A stretch of 64,000 nucleotides of DNA from Heligmosomoides polygyrus polygyrus. Its lineage: Eukaryota; Nematoda; Chromadorea; Rhabditida; Heligmosomidae. The stretch is taken from positions 63,770,969-63,834,968 of the forward strand of contig OX377205.1 of the NCBI GenBank assembly GCA_947396885.1, in the 5' to 3' direction. Of this stretch, positions 1 to 10,129 are shown piece by piece (positions within the stretch are counted from its first letter, which is position 1; each line of letters begins with the position of its first letter). The position numbers and the translations under genes are program-made. The notes under the pieces are model-generated. The model searched no databases. It was not told the origin of the DNA and saw only the letters and a list, made by a program, of their open reading frames with translations.

Positions 1-755
1 CAGACAAGTCTAACAAATTCGCCCAAAAGATAGACGCTTGGTTGACTTGAGCCTAAAACTCATATCGAAACGAATGGAAAGTGAAATACATTCCTAGGTG
101 ATTTAGCACTACTTTTGAGCTGAAATCACAGATCCTCATAACACTGAATAGAAATTGTACTAAACCAGAAACTGTATTCATATTTATAAGTGAACACTGC
201 AACTGCGCTATTTTTGAGTTTCAAATCATAAGAACTACTGACGCCTTTTCTTCTACTTCCACTTATCACCAATCATTCCCAAAGAACGTCCCGAAATTGT
301 TACCTCTGTTTGACCAGTTGTTTGAACTCTTATCTTCCACCTACCGGTAAGTTTATTCGATGGTTGAAGGAAAACGAAAACCTTCACGTATGTTGTCATG
401 TTCTATGATCACGTCATACATGTATCCACCGCGGTGTTTACTTAATTTGTAACATGAAAACAATTCAAGCACTTTTCAAACTCTTTACACCTCAATTTTG
501 AACGACAATTTCGTTTTCCTAAGATTACCTACAAAACTCTGAGCCAGGACTACTGCAAAGTGAACCAGAAAAGTGTATAGCCACGTTATTTTCCGAATAA
601 ATAGTTGCTTGACAAAACAGTCCTGACCTAAAGAGTCGTGAGTTACTGTCAGTCTGTCTCTTATCCATGCATCTTCTATCAATAGTACCTTCGATTTCAT
701 CACTGTATTTGGTTACCGAAATCCAATTTGTAATCGATATATGGTGGATATTTAC
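1..755. other. No gene resolved
   Basis: AT-rich sequence downstream of the last supported exon of host gene 1. Two overlapping minus-strand open frames (485-845) include intron sequence and were not accepted. A terminal exon of host gene 1 could lie here. Confidence 0.4.
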
Positions 756-851
756 ATGCATGTGATACGCGAACCTTTGTTGGGTAATGGCGTAATCCGT
801 GCCTTCCATGTTCCACTTTTTTGGAGGCGGCTTCCATCGAGACACATTTTC
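756..851 (-). CDS. Host gene 1, exon 10: W/P/K-rich segment
   Basis: A 96-nt exon (32 codons, phase 0 at both ends) from TTCTCGATAAG|GAA to ATGCAT|GTAAAT. It encodes ENVSRWKPPPKKWNMEGTD and ends QQRFAYHMH. It joins exon 9 in frame. The next exon or stop is not resolved: the nearest acceptors downstream (about 700 and 555) both give an immediate stop in this phase. The gene may therefore end just beyond this exon or continue off the window. Confidence 0.5.
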
Positions 852-1389
852 CTTATCGAGAAATAACGTGAATATCCAAATTTTAAGTCCGCCACGAATT
901 ACTAGTTCTGGCTCAACGTTTTACGCGCAACTTAAATAATCAAACTTGTTTTCCAAACTGGAGTTCATAAGGGCAAGCGGGGTGTAAAACTCGTAAAATT
1001 TTGTGCTGCCCAATTTCTTTTTGGAAATTTTTAAACTTTCAAGTAGGCTAACATCGCAACAAACTGTAGAAGGCACTCCACGTTACTTCTCTTCGAGATA
1101 AAACATGCGCCCTTGTTGTAGCATTTTATGACCACTTAAATAAGGATGTCTTTTGGACATCTTTGTATATACAATCCTGTATGAAAAATACAGGAAGAAC
1201 GGCTCAACTAGAACATCGATGGAATTGTCGATAAGAAGTAGAGAATGATAGTCACCAGCATCGACTTCAGGTTCGATACACGTGCATTATAACAAATCAT
1301 CAACCTCCACTTTACCAGTCCATTCATAACTATTCAACGTTATAATTTTACCAAAAACTCCGATAAAACTAAGCGGTAGAAAAACCTAC
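852..1389. other. Intron of host gene 1
   Basis: Between exons 9 and 10. No repeat or coding signal recognised. Confidence 0.5.
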
Positions 1390-1547
1390 CTCAAAGTTCT
1401 TGTTGCAGTAGTAGAAGTGTTGGGCCATGCGATTGCCGTTCCGTGTTTTCATTCCACACTTGCACACGAATCGCATTCCACGCGTGCTGCACTGCAGCGA
1501 ATCGATGCCCCGCCGAACTGACATATCGGTCGCCATTCGTCGTTTTC
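1390..1547 (-). CDS. Host gene 1, exon 9: atypical C-x-C-G zinc finger
   Basis: The exon is bounded by TTTAAG| and TTTGAG|GTAGGT. It begins with two bases completing a Gly codon and reads KRRMATDMSVRRGID, then F-V-C-K-C-G-M-K-T-R-N-G-N-R-M-A-Q-H-F-Y-Y-C. The C-x-C ... H-x3-C pattern is an atypical finger. I recall similar C-x-C-G fingers in large nuclear zinc-finger proteins such as the ZNF280/POGZ group, but this is an unverified resemblance. The phase is consistent with exons 8 and 10. Confidence 0.62.
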
Positions 1548-1623
1548 CTTAAACATAATTCTTTTCCTCTTCTCTATAGCCGTAGGCTAGCTATTAGTAT
1601 TAGTGTATAGCGACAGAGCTTAC

Positions 1624-1795
1624 CATACAAGCTCTCGTTGTACGCATGAGTGACACACGTTAAACACTTCTTGGGAATTCCTCCCTCCGACGAGTTCACA
1701 CAGTTTTTGCATTGATATACAGGTTTCTGCTCTTGACACGTAAGGCGGCTTCTCTGCCGAGATCTGGTCTCCGGATCCTGCAGGTAGGTTTGACT
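1624..1795 (-). CDS. Host gene 1, exon 8: CxxC zinc-knuckle segment
   Basis: A polypyrimidine-rich acceptor (CTCTTCTTTCAAG) precedes SQTYLQDPETRSRQ. The exon then holds Q-C-K-N-C and, 15 residues on, K-C-L-T-C-V-T-H, a C-x2-C ... C-x2-C-x2-H arrangement likely to bind zinc. It ends at ...SLYG with donor TATG|GTAAGC, one base over, which matches exon 9. An in-frame alternative acceptor (CTGCAG at about 1781) would shorten the exon by six codons without changing the frame. Confidence 0.62.
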
Positions 1796-4039
1796 CTTGA
1801 AAGAAGAGATGTTAGAAAAAGTAAATTATGTAGTTTTATTACTCGGTATGTCAGGGTCCATTTCGGGTTAACAGCCGAGTGTTCCCTTCGATGCTTCTGC
1901 TTATCAGTGAGATTCGTAAATGACAGCGCGCAATTGTCACATCCCAGTCGTGATTCTACAACATTTGGATAACACTAGGAGTCCTCAATTGTCTAAGAAA
2001 TGCTCACCTGATTCGTGGCATATCATGTGTTGAACAAAGTCCGATACACGAATCACTGGTCGCTTCCTCAGGTACGAGGGAACCACCTGGGTGAATGTGC
2101 AGAACGGGCACATCAGCGTGCTAAACTATCAGCTTCATTACGCAAAACACCATTTTCGATGGCAACACTTGCTGACCTATTATGGGAATTGAAAAAAGCT
2201 GGCAATTTTTTTGCGCTGTGAATGATACGTATCCTCCCTTGGAGTAAAGGAAAACGTGAGCTCCTTCAAAAAAAAAAAACCGCAAAGCAACATAAAAGTT
2301 CCATCTTATGATTACTGATGGTAAGGAACAGAATACGACTACGGATAAATGGCTAACTCTGTAGGTAGGACTTGCTTCTTTGTGGAGTTTAAAGGAGACA
2401 GATAGGGTAAGAAATGCTCTAGCACTGTCCCTTATAACAACGAATGGTCAACTCAGACAGACCCGGAAATGATGCGGTTGGTTATGAAGCAAGTGCCCGC
2501 ATGTTTCAATTTGATAATAAAAAACTGAACCTATCGCACTTTCGCAACTGTGTTAGTGCTCAAACTTTAGTGCCAACATATCTAAGCCAATAAAGTTAGC
2601 CACGTCTGAATTTCTGAATTGACTATCAGATCGACTCCTCTAGCGTAAATCGAGAGACGACGAAGACGCTGCCTAGCACTCCGCGTCACAAAATTTCTAT
2701 TCTCCCGCAGTTTCATGCACGATACAAACTTCTTTTACATATTTATAGGCGTCAAAGTTGTGGCCATTAAAATAGTGCTCAATTTTTTGGGACACTGTAG
2801 ATTACACAGCAAATTAACCGACCAGCGAAAATATCTACAAGGCAGTATTCAAGCTCCAATTCGCGCCCACTACCTTCCGGAAGGATGCTAGTCCATTTAT
2901 TTGTAGATTCAAAGCTTAGTCTCTGCATTCTGATGGTAAGAAGCTGGCAGTTTCATCAGTGGGCCGTTCTTACAATTTATCAATGGGAAATTATGGTTTG
3001 AAATTTCTTGAACTTGCACAAAGAACCCTTTCGACTCATGGTCATTGCCAAATTAATCCACCACTTCGAAGTTTACGGGTTCCGTCGCCGTTGTTCTTGT
3101 GAAACTCCGAACAAGGTATTTTCACTATTATTGTACAGAACGTTAAACCAAGCCAATAGGGGGTCTCGATCTTCTATTTATTCAGGCTGCAGCTCATTAA
3201 CTGCTGTTAGGATTGCAGTTCAGCGTACCCATATCTAAGGATCTACCACGAAAATGCCTTTCGAAAACGTGACTGCTCATAGTGATATTGCAGTGTGCGG
3301 TCGTAGCAGATGGCGACGAAGTGTCATTAGCAGAAGGTCCAGTTTGTACAGCCGGTACTGATGACTACTTTTTGGTACTGATGAGCTCCGCTTCAAGGGT
3401 TAGCGAAGCATCTCGTGTCAGCAAATTCAGTTAAATTTATTACAGATTCATATACTGAAGCCTGTTTTTTATTGACTTAATGCAAAAGATTGTGGATCTC
3501 CGAACGTCACTACTATGAAAATATTGACCGAATGTTGATGTTCTGCACTTACTCGTTTACATATCCTGCTACTTACGACGATCTAGTTTTAACCAACAAA
3601 AAAAGGCGATTGTTTAAAAAGTAACTAAAAAAGTGTCCAGTAGCAAAGTGTTACAAGCACGGTGAACATTCACAAAAATGAAGAACTTGGGACGGGAATC
3701 TCAATACGATTGGTTTCCAACTTGACGAGAGATCCCAATTAACCAGACAGTCGATGAGCTATGGCATACTTTTAATGTAATTTATACTGGAGTGTTTTCG
3801 TTAAGTGAAAGCATGCACACGTCTTCCTTTCCAAGAAACTCCTGTTCTAGGTTCCGAAACCATTACAACAAAATAAGCTTAAACAATAATAACAGAAGTC
3901 AAGAAGCCAATTAGCTTGAGCACTCAAAATTTGCAGGAACGTTTCAGAAAAGCCTCGAGAACTATGCAGCAGTTCATAAGGAACTTAGTGCATGTGAGTT
4001 CTCGGAATGTGAGTCTGTGTGTTGATACAACAATACAAC
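1796..4039. other. Intronic span, possibly hiding an exon
   Basis: The phase break between exons 7 and 8 suggests a missed exon here. A minus-strand open stretch near 2590-2710 (basic, RSARQRLRRLS) is one weak candidate. There is a short poly-A tract at about 2269. No transposon recognised. Confidence 0.35.
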
Positions 4040-4156
4040 CTTCTTAAGGGAAAATCGATAGGAAGTCTTGGTGCTTCGAAAGCTGGTAGAACGAAGAAAT
4101 TGCGGCGTTCAACTAAGCCGTCCGCCCTGCGATGTTCTGCTCTTAATTTCTCATAC
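4040..4156 (-). CDS. Host gene 1, exon 7: basic segment after the finger array
   Basis: The exon begins after TTTTTTCCACCGATTCACAG. It continues in frame from exon 6 as RYEKLRAEHRRADGLVERR, then a hydrophobic/proline stretch ending near DFPLRR. A donor-like AAG|GTTGTA lies at 4040/4039. If it is not used, the frame continues to a stop at 3985, which would give an alternative terminal exon. The usual next exon (1795) starts in phase 0, whereas this one ends in phase 2. So either an exon between them is missing or exon 8 uses an acceptor two bases downstream (CAAGAG|TC). Confidence 0.55.
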
Positions 4157-4359
4157 CTGTGAATCGGTGGAAAAAACGTTGAACATAACACAAAAAAGGA
4201 TATGATAAAATCTCTTCAAAAGTGTGTTACATAACAGGAAAATGTGACCCTAACAAATACTCGAAATTATGTGGCAAAGAAATGCAAAGGGATGAAGCGG
4301 AATAAACGTTGCGCAGGAGTAGAAATTAAAAGAAAACACATAAAGAATCAGGAACAGAC

Positions 4360-4502
4360 CTCGTATTTTTGTGCTCCTTCACGAAATGGTCGAACAGATG
4401 CAACCGAACAGTGCATCGGTAACGGCATCGCTTGCAGTGATATGGAGCATCGTTTGGCTCATGAGCTTGCAGGTGCGTTCGCAATGCATTTGCAGCGCCA
4501 AC
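4360..4502 (-). CDS. Host gene 1, exon 6: second and third C2H2 fingers
   Basis: Acceptor GCGTATAG; donor ACGAG|GTCTG. The first residues supply H-L-Q-A-H, completing the finger begun in exon 5. The spacing is long for a C2H2 finger, about 19 residues between the second Cys and the first His. After a short linker a second canonical finger follows: C-K-R-C, twelve residues, then H-x4-H (HFVKEH). The exon is 143 nt and leaves two bases that match the single-base start of exon 7. The opposite-strand open frame here (4244-4534) is a shadow. Confidence 0.75.
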
Positions 4503-4717
4503 CTATACGCTCGTTAGGTTTGAATGCACAATAAGAAATAGCTGGTCACTTACATCAGAACGAACATCCCTTTCACAGATCGCGCAGGTAGCGCGATTGA
4601 CCGCTTGCGGCTGTCGAGAGTGGCATCGTGTGTAGTGGACCTTGAACACCCCATCTTTACGCAGTTGTGAGTCCTCGTTTGAATAAATGAGGTTAGTGGT
4701 TCGAAAAAATCACAGAC

Positions 4718-4945
4718 CTGCATTAGATACGGCGTGTGAAACCGAGCTGTGCAACTAGGACATGTGGAGAGCATGTCCACGTCATTCCTTCTGGAGTGTG
4801 TTACGTTTATAGTGGCACTTTCGCCAACCGTAGGGTAGGACGATGACTTGGGATCGAACTCTTTCCAGGTCGCTATGTGAGCCCATAGGTGACAAACGAA
4901 GGACACGTTGCCGGTGATTACGCGACGGCAGTTTGGGTACTGACA
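4718..4945 (-). CDS. Host gene 1, exon 5: C2H2 zinc finger plus start of a second
   Basis: The exon begins at CATTTCAG|TGT and ends at ATGCAG|GTCTGT (228 nt, phase 0 both ends). Residues 1-20 form a classical C2H2 finger: C-x4-C, twelve residues, then H-x3-H (CQYPNC ... HLWAH). An acidic/polar linker follows (roughly residues 26-60). The exon closes with C-P-S-C, the zinc-binding knuckle of a second finger whose histidines are supplied by exon 6. This marks a DNA- or protein-binding nuclear factor. An intron inside a finger is common in animal zinc-finger genes. The open frame continues past the donor into the intron, but those residues are not zinc-finger-like. Confidence 0.75.
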
Positions 4946-6187
4946 CTGAAATGCTGCCAAATAAGCCTAACAAGAATCTGGAAGTGAAAATTTAGGCCAG
5001 AGTATATAAGAAAACCAAAGGCGCATGGTCAGATAATGGATAACGAAATATCGCTAGGCTGAGTCCTTCAGAACTTACAGATAAGACGTCCTTCTTAATT
5101 TAACGACATTCCCAGAAGCTTTTACACATAATCTGATCTCGAAACAGGTGGACTTTGGAGTCTCTAACAACCTAAGAAATCTGCCCAGCAGCAAGCAGAG
5201 AGCAGGAACTAAATTAAACAAATTACAAACGGCTAAACCCTTTGGATTAGGCTTGCATACCGTAGACATTTAAAAATCTGAGCTTCTTGACACTATTGCT
5301 GGTAGGCACAAATACAATTCCTCAGAAAATGACCATATATTGGGGACCCACTTGTCTGTAAGAGCACAGTGAGAAATTTATGCTTTTATTCTATGGCGTA
5401 CGCAATGAGAAACGTAAAAAGACCAGAGCACAATTTTTTACGTCTGGTGCAAGAATATAAAGGCTGGGTGAAAACTAACATACAAATTGCACCGTTGTCC
5501 TCTGCACAAAACACCACTATAACAAAAACGAAAGTCTCCCCATATTTTCAGAATTCAGAGGACAACAGATCAGGTTTAAACTCTTCATAGAACTGCAATA
5601 CTGTAAAGTGTAAAAACATGGTCAGACGCACAAATGTCCAATAAGCGTTGCGCATCGCGAACTGCTCTCCGGTTTGTTATTTTGCACTTCAGGTCGACGT
5701 TTGGAGCATTTCTTAAACAATAACTCCCCAAATCCGAGGTGTTGTTAAGAAATTAAAAACCATATGATTCTTCCTCTTCTTCTACAACACAGTGTAACGC
5801 ACAATACGACGTGTTGATTAACATCAATATTTTATAAATAAGTAGTACTCAGGAAGTACTCAGGTGGTAAAAGCGAAATGAATTGATTAAAGAAGCACTT
5901 CGATTCGAACTGAAGAAAAGAACTAAGGCAACACTACCCCATTTAGGGCTGTTGTCATTGCTCACGAGCAGATACTTTAAACCAAAGGGCGCAACACCAC
6001 TCTATGGACATTAAAACCTTTTCCTCATTCATTACACAAACAGATGACAGCACATTTCCGTTAGGCCCACCAACTAACGAGGCATAAGGGCTAGAGCCTA
6101 ATAAGCTAAGCATCATTGTTTCAAGGTGCACCTGTAATGCTGAATCAGACTCGAAAATCTGTTATGATCCTCAAGTTCTAACCGAGG
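4946..6187. other. Intron sequence, nothing recognised
   Basis: Five-prime part of the intron between exons 4 and 5 of host gene 1. Short open frames here show no family resemblance or splice support. Confidence 0.4.
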
Positions 6188-6870
6188 GTGGGGCTCAAGA
6201 AACACGGTTGTGACCTGCCAGCCATCAACCTCATTTTGAAACAACTTACTTATTTTGAAACAATTAATATTTCCGAAGGAGTATTATATACCAAACAATA
6301 TAATAAAACAGATTACTTTAACTTTAAAGTGATAAGGTTTCCACACTACGATTCATATATAAGCTATCCCCTTAAAAAAGCCATAATTTATACGGAAACC
6401 CTTCGCATATCGCGTAATTGCACCAAAAAAGATGATTTCATAAACAGGCTTAGTAGCTTGATATCCTCCCTTATTGAACTAAACTATAATAAAAAAATTA
6501 TTCTGCAAGGTGTACTGAAGTGCATTCTTCATAACAAAAGCATCACCTACAAGTATGGTTTTTTAAGCTCATATAAAGAAACTCGCAAATTCATACAAAT
6601 GCTGCTAGATCAATTCTAGCCCCTTAGCGGTCAACCACGTTGTCTACTCGCCGCAAAGATCACCTCTGGCCCAATAAACGGTGACCTATACTATCTCCCG
6701 CCACACTTGACCTAGTTAGAGGTGTATATAAACCCGGGTCTCGGCGCCTAGGACGTACTACAGCTCCCTGCCCTACTGATGATCCTCGGGGAGATACCTG
6801 TAGTACCAATATACCACTATACTCCATTGCAGTAATGAATCCTGTATAGGGCTAAGAGGTGAAACAGGAT
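6188..6870 (+). mobile_element. Penelope-like retroelement fragment (RT 3' end and terminal repeat-like tail)
   Basis: The open frame 6188-6619 (143 codons) matches the region that follows the reverse-transcriptase core of Penelope-like elements. It has a leader of the type x-LYTKQYNKTDYF, an HxxS-like turn, then PLKKAIIYTETLRISRNC, followed by K-K-D-D-F and a helical segment ending at a position equivalent to RGYP. The RT palm and GIY-YIG endonuclease are absent. The fragment is AT-rich, unlike its surroundings. The 240 bp after the stop are GC-richer and contain TATATAA (about 6725). A 9-bp perfect inverted pair (GTACTACAG / CTGTAGTAC) encloses CTGATGA, reminiscent of the hammerhead ribozymes found in these elements. 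It lies inside an intron of host gene 1. Confidence 0.62.
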
Positions 6871-7195
6871 ATCATCTGCACATTCCTTGAATAAAACAGC
6901 ATGCAAGCTTACCTATTACTCTGAGCAGCACTACAACACAAAGTTCAATAAAAGTGCAGAAAGAAATAAGGTCTGAACGAGTAGATAAGCAACTTAAGCA
7001 GTCAATCAATAGCAAGCTGAAAGAAGCAGCTAACCCTGAACTTGAGCGTAGGACACAACTGGCGATCACTGTCACTTGACTTCTCCCCGTTCACTTCGAA
7101 GTTGTAGTTCTGTACGCGTGAGTCTGGTACATGACGCACCTGGAAATGCGTTGTGATATACAGATCGGAGGTAAAAAAAAATCAGGCAACTTTAC
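6871..7195. other. Intron sequence, nothing recognised
   Basis: Between the Penelope-like fragment and exon 4 of host gene 1. Confidence 0.4.
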
Positions 7196-7238
7196 CGAAC
7201 TACGTGAGGACGGTGAATTGTTCTGCGCACGTGAAGGT
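7196..7238 (-). CDS. Host gene 1, exon 4: short Ser-rich exon
   Basis: A 43-nt exon between acceptor TGGTTTAG and donor TTCG|GTAAAG. It encodes PSRAQNNSPSSRSS, preceded by a shared codon. The phases join exon 3 (two-base overhang) and exon 5 (phase 0). It is too short for domain evidence; support comes from splice-site quality and phase continuity. Confidence 0.45.
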
Positions 7239-7311
7239 CTAAACCACATGTTAGGTGAGAAGTAGCGAAAGAGGAGAAGGAAAGCATATCTTATCCGTAG
7301 AAGTCACCGAC

Positions 7312-7460
7312 CGTGTTTGTATCGGTCGCGTTGACCCGCCGCCAAGAAGCGAGACGGCATTTATACCAGTGTCTTCGAGGGCTTGAGCTTGTCTCGGCCG
7401 AGTTTTCTCGTATCCAATTCTCACCGGCGGTCGTGGATTTGACGACGAAATTGGGGTAAC
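7312..7460 (-). CDS. Host gene 1, exon 3: Pro/Ser/Arg-rich linker
   Basis: The exon starts after GTGCTTCAG and reads VTPISSSNPRPPVRIGYEK, then a basic and Gly/Ser-rich stretch ending near STRPIQTR. No folded domain is visible. I chose the donor ACACG|GTCGGT because its two-base overhang fits exon 4. Alternative GTs about 20-60 nt further upstream in the exon (GGCGG|GTCAAC, ACTG|GTATAA) are possible. Such a disordered linker between an N-terminal interaction motif and a zinc-finger array is common in nuclear regulators. Confidence 0.5.
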
Positions 7461-7564
7461 CTGAAGCACCCGAACGCTACCGAATAGCCAAGCTTTGGAA
7501 GGTCACTAAATGAACTCAAAGGATTTGAAAGAAATAAACACCGCAGGATGGGAGTGAAACGAAC

Positions 7565-7716
7565 TGTTTGCATGTACGCAACGTTGGTGTTGGATTTAAT
7601 ACGATTCGCACTCATCAGACCGTGCTGTCTCTCCTCCATCGGGCGCATCCCATAGTAGTGTCGAGTGTTTTGATTATTGTTCAACACACCGTCGTCGGGT
7701 CTTAGAGATCCAATAC
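7565..7716 (-). CDS. Host gene 1, exon 2: low-complexity linker
   Basis: The exon follows acceptor CTTACAG and ends at donor ACA|GTTCGT. The translation is polar (GIGSLRPDD..., NNNQNTRHYYGMRP, MEERQHGLMSANR) with no domain I recognise. Two bases at the start complete the codon left by exon 1 (G), and the exon ends in phase 0, matching exon 3. It is 152 nt long. The donor is weaker than usual, so the 3' boundary could move by a few bases. Confidence 0.6.
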
Positions 7717-8456
7717 CTGTAAGAAAGCATTTTATACTTGCCTATACGATTTCTTTATCTGAACAACTTTCTAAATGCGACTGTTACCATAACAATCTCC
7801 ATAAATGCATCAAGAATGCTGAAATGTTTTTCAAGGCAGAGTTCCTGCAAAGAAATCCTGTCACGTTTCTCTAGAATTGCAACTAAATACCATAAATTAC
7901 TACGGCTGTGATTACACCACCATTCCACCTGTCGCTGAAAGGAGCCAGATCTTCAAGTGATCAGTTGATAAACGGTAAGTTTGGCCTTCCTCTCCTCGAT
8001 TTTTATTCTGTATCACCTTCTAGTACTAGAGGTAGTCAAAGTAAGATACAAATACCAGGAGCAAGAACAAATCTAAGGGAGGCATTTTTTAAAAAATCGG
8101 GCTGGTACTGAGTTCCTAAAGTTTTCAAAGAAAATCGTTATTCCAAATTCACTGAGGCAGTGCAAAAGGCCTATTGACCGGTATCTCCAAGACGCTTCTT
8201 AATAGGTCACCAAATAATAAGCGTTTGTCCATGCAGTATCTAGTTATCACTATTGGTGGCCTATTTATTAACACGTTTTCTCTTGTTTGTTTTTTTGTTG
8301 TTCCAACCTTGCGTGATTTTTTCATGTACAAGATAAATAAATGAATCACTACGGAAATACTTCGGCAAACAAACTATTGCTTGGCAATCCTATCCCATTA
8401 TTCAGCCACACTGTTTGCTTGCACCTAAATTCAGCTTCCGAGGCTTCTTACCAGTA
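7717..8456. other. Start of large intron 1 (3' side), nothing recognised
   Basis: No coding or repeat signal beyond an ATAAATAAATGAAT run at about 8333 that may be a LINE tail. Confidence 0.35.
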
Positions 8457-9376
8457 CAGTGTGCGTAAACAGTATTGACGCACTAAACGTAAACGTTAGA
8501 AATAACAACACACCATAAAATTTAATAAGTTTACATACAAAATGTTAACAATGATCTAGCGAACACAATAGCATCACTTGTATTTTATATGGGCTTATAT
8601 GCTGCAAATGCAGGGGCGAAGACGACGAGGAAAGGCATCGACGGTGCGCCGCAAGTAGTCCACGTCGATTTCGTTCCATGCTTTGACCAGATCAACCTTC
8701 ACTGACTTCATACATTTGTGGGAAGTAGCGCAAGCCTTGTTTTCCAAAACTTCCCTTATAGAGTAATTCAGCAGATTCAAATCCGGTCTATACAGAGGCC
8801 ATTCCTCTGCCGAAAAGAAGTCCTTCAAGTTGGCGCGGCACCAATCCTGAACCATCCTCGACTCCGCGCAGGAGCCTGGTAGACATACGGCGTACACTCG
8901 AGGTGGGATTTGGGCCAGGAAACTAGTTCCTTCTTTAGGACACCAGGACAGATAAATCTACTGATTTATCTTCACTCCTGTATCCACGAAAACGAGAGCC
9001 GCTTGTGATGAATGCACAAACAATGGTACTAGGCGGATGCGCCTCCCTTGTAGGGAGCCTTCGGCCAGGATTAGCGCTTTGGAGGTCCTTGAAGAGTATG
9101 TAACACTTTTACAAGTTGAATGCACAAATTATCAAGTCACTGAAGGTCAAAGCATGGAACGAAATCGACGTGGACTACTTGCGGCGCACCGTCGATGCCT
9201 TTCCTCGTCGACTTCGCCCCTGCATTTGCAGCATATAAGCCCATATAAAATACAAGTGATGCTATTGTGTTCGCTAGATCATTGTTAACATTTTGTATGT
9301 AAACTTATTAAATTTTATGGTGTGTTGTTATTTCTAACGTTTACGTTTAGTGCGTCAATAATTTTTACGCACCCAG
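8457..9376 (-). mobile_element. Tc1-like element with two inverted 3' ends
   Basis: A 920-bp element with TA target duplications (8455-8456, 9377-9378). The terminal inverted repeats start CAGTGTGCGTAAACAGTATT on the left and CTGGGTGCGTAAAAATTATT on the right, and continue with >95% visible identity for about 70 bp. The minus frame 8595-8897 is the C-terminus of a Tc1/mariner transposase: WPLYRPDLNLLNYS, VKAWNEIDVDYLRRTVDAFP. The third catalytic Asp (normally in PLDY) reads Asn. The right arm (about 9145-9376) carries the same transposase 3' end in the opposite orientation, so the element has two 3' halves and no 5' half. It cannot encode a transposase. Confidence 0.75.
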
Positions 9377-10129
9377 TAAATTACGTTGATGGTCTGAAAC
9401 AGCGATAGGATTCATATCGGGAGAATTGTCCCTCTCGACTCGAGCACTGCATAGAGCAGAATGACGAAGGCAGTGAGTACAACGTTCGAGGTAGCATGGG
9501 GGGGGGGGAGAATATTTCCCTCCTGTCTGCCTGATGGATAACGCAGCTGACTCACGAGTGATGGGTGGGGGCTCTGAATACTGTATGGTGAGTTTTTCTT
9601 GTAATTTTGTAAAATTCATAGCGTTATAATTTCATTCATATGAGCGATTAAGACAACAAATATGAAGCAGACAAAGTGCGAAAAATTGGAACGTAGGTGC
9701 AGGAAATAGTAGTTGCACAATGCTTAGACTCAGTTCAGACTATATAGGCTAGCAACCTGATGTATAGCAGCCAACAATACCTCTTATTATTCTGCGTCAT
9801 AAGTTATCAGCTTTCCTCGAAAGTCTTAGGTTCTACCGTTAAATGAACCACGATGACTATACATTCAAAACTTCATAAAAGCAGATGCATCGACATCAAC
9901 CGTGCCATAACAAGGAGTATTAAGCACGGGTGGTAAGGTGGCGTCACCTGCGCTTAACAGAGATGCCACTTCAAACTCCTCCAAGAGAAGAGGTGAACAT
10001 GGACACACTATTCTGGCGACAGGCTTTCGTGACAAGTCGGCCGATGTGCACGTCATAACAGCATACCTGATTACCATTTCAAGAACATGTTCAGTTAGGA
10101 CCTCCCCAGAAGCTATGCACGTCGGCGCA
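9377..10129. other. Intron sequence with G11 tract
   Basis: A G11 run at 9498-9508. No gene recognised. Confidence 0.4.

Noticed and set aside
525..755. Continuation of the exon 10 frame
   Set aside because: It reads through a GTAAAT donor and gives no recognisable domain. A downstream exon could not be phased.
4550..4717. Continuation of the zinc-finger frame past exon 5
   Set aside because: The frame is open but loses zinc-finger character after a good donor, and exon 6 supplies the missing histidines in phase.
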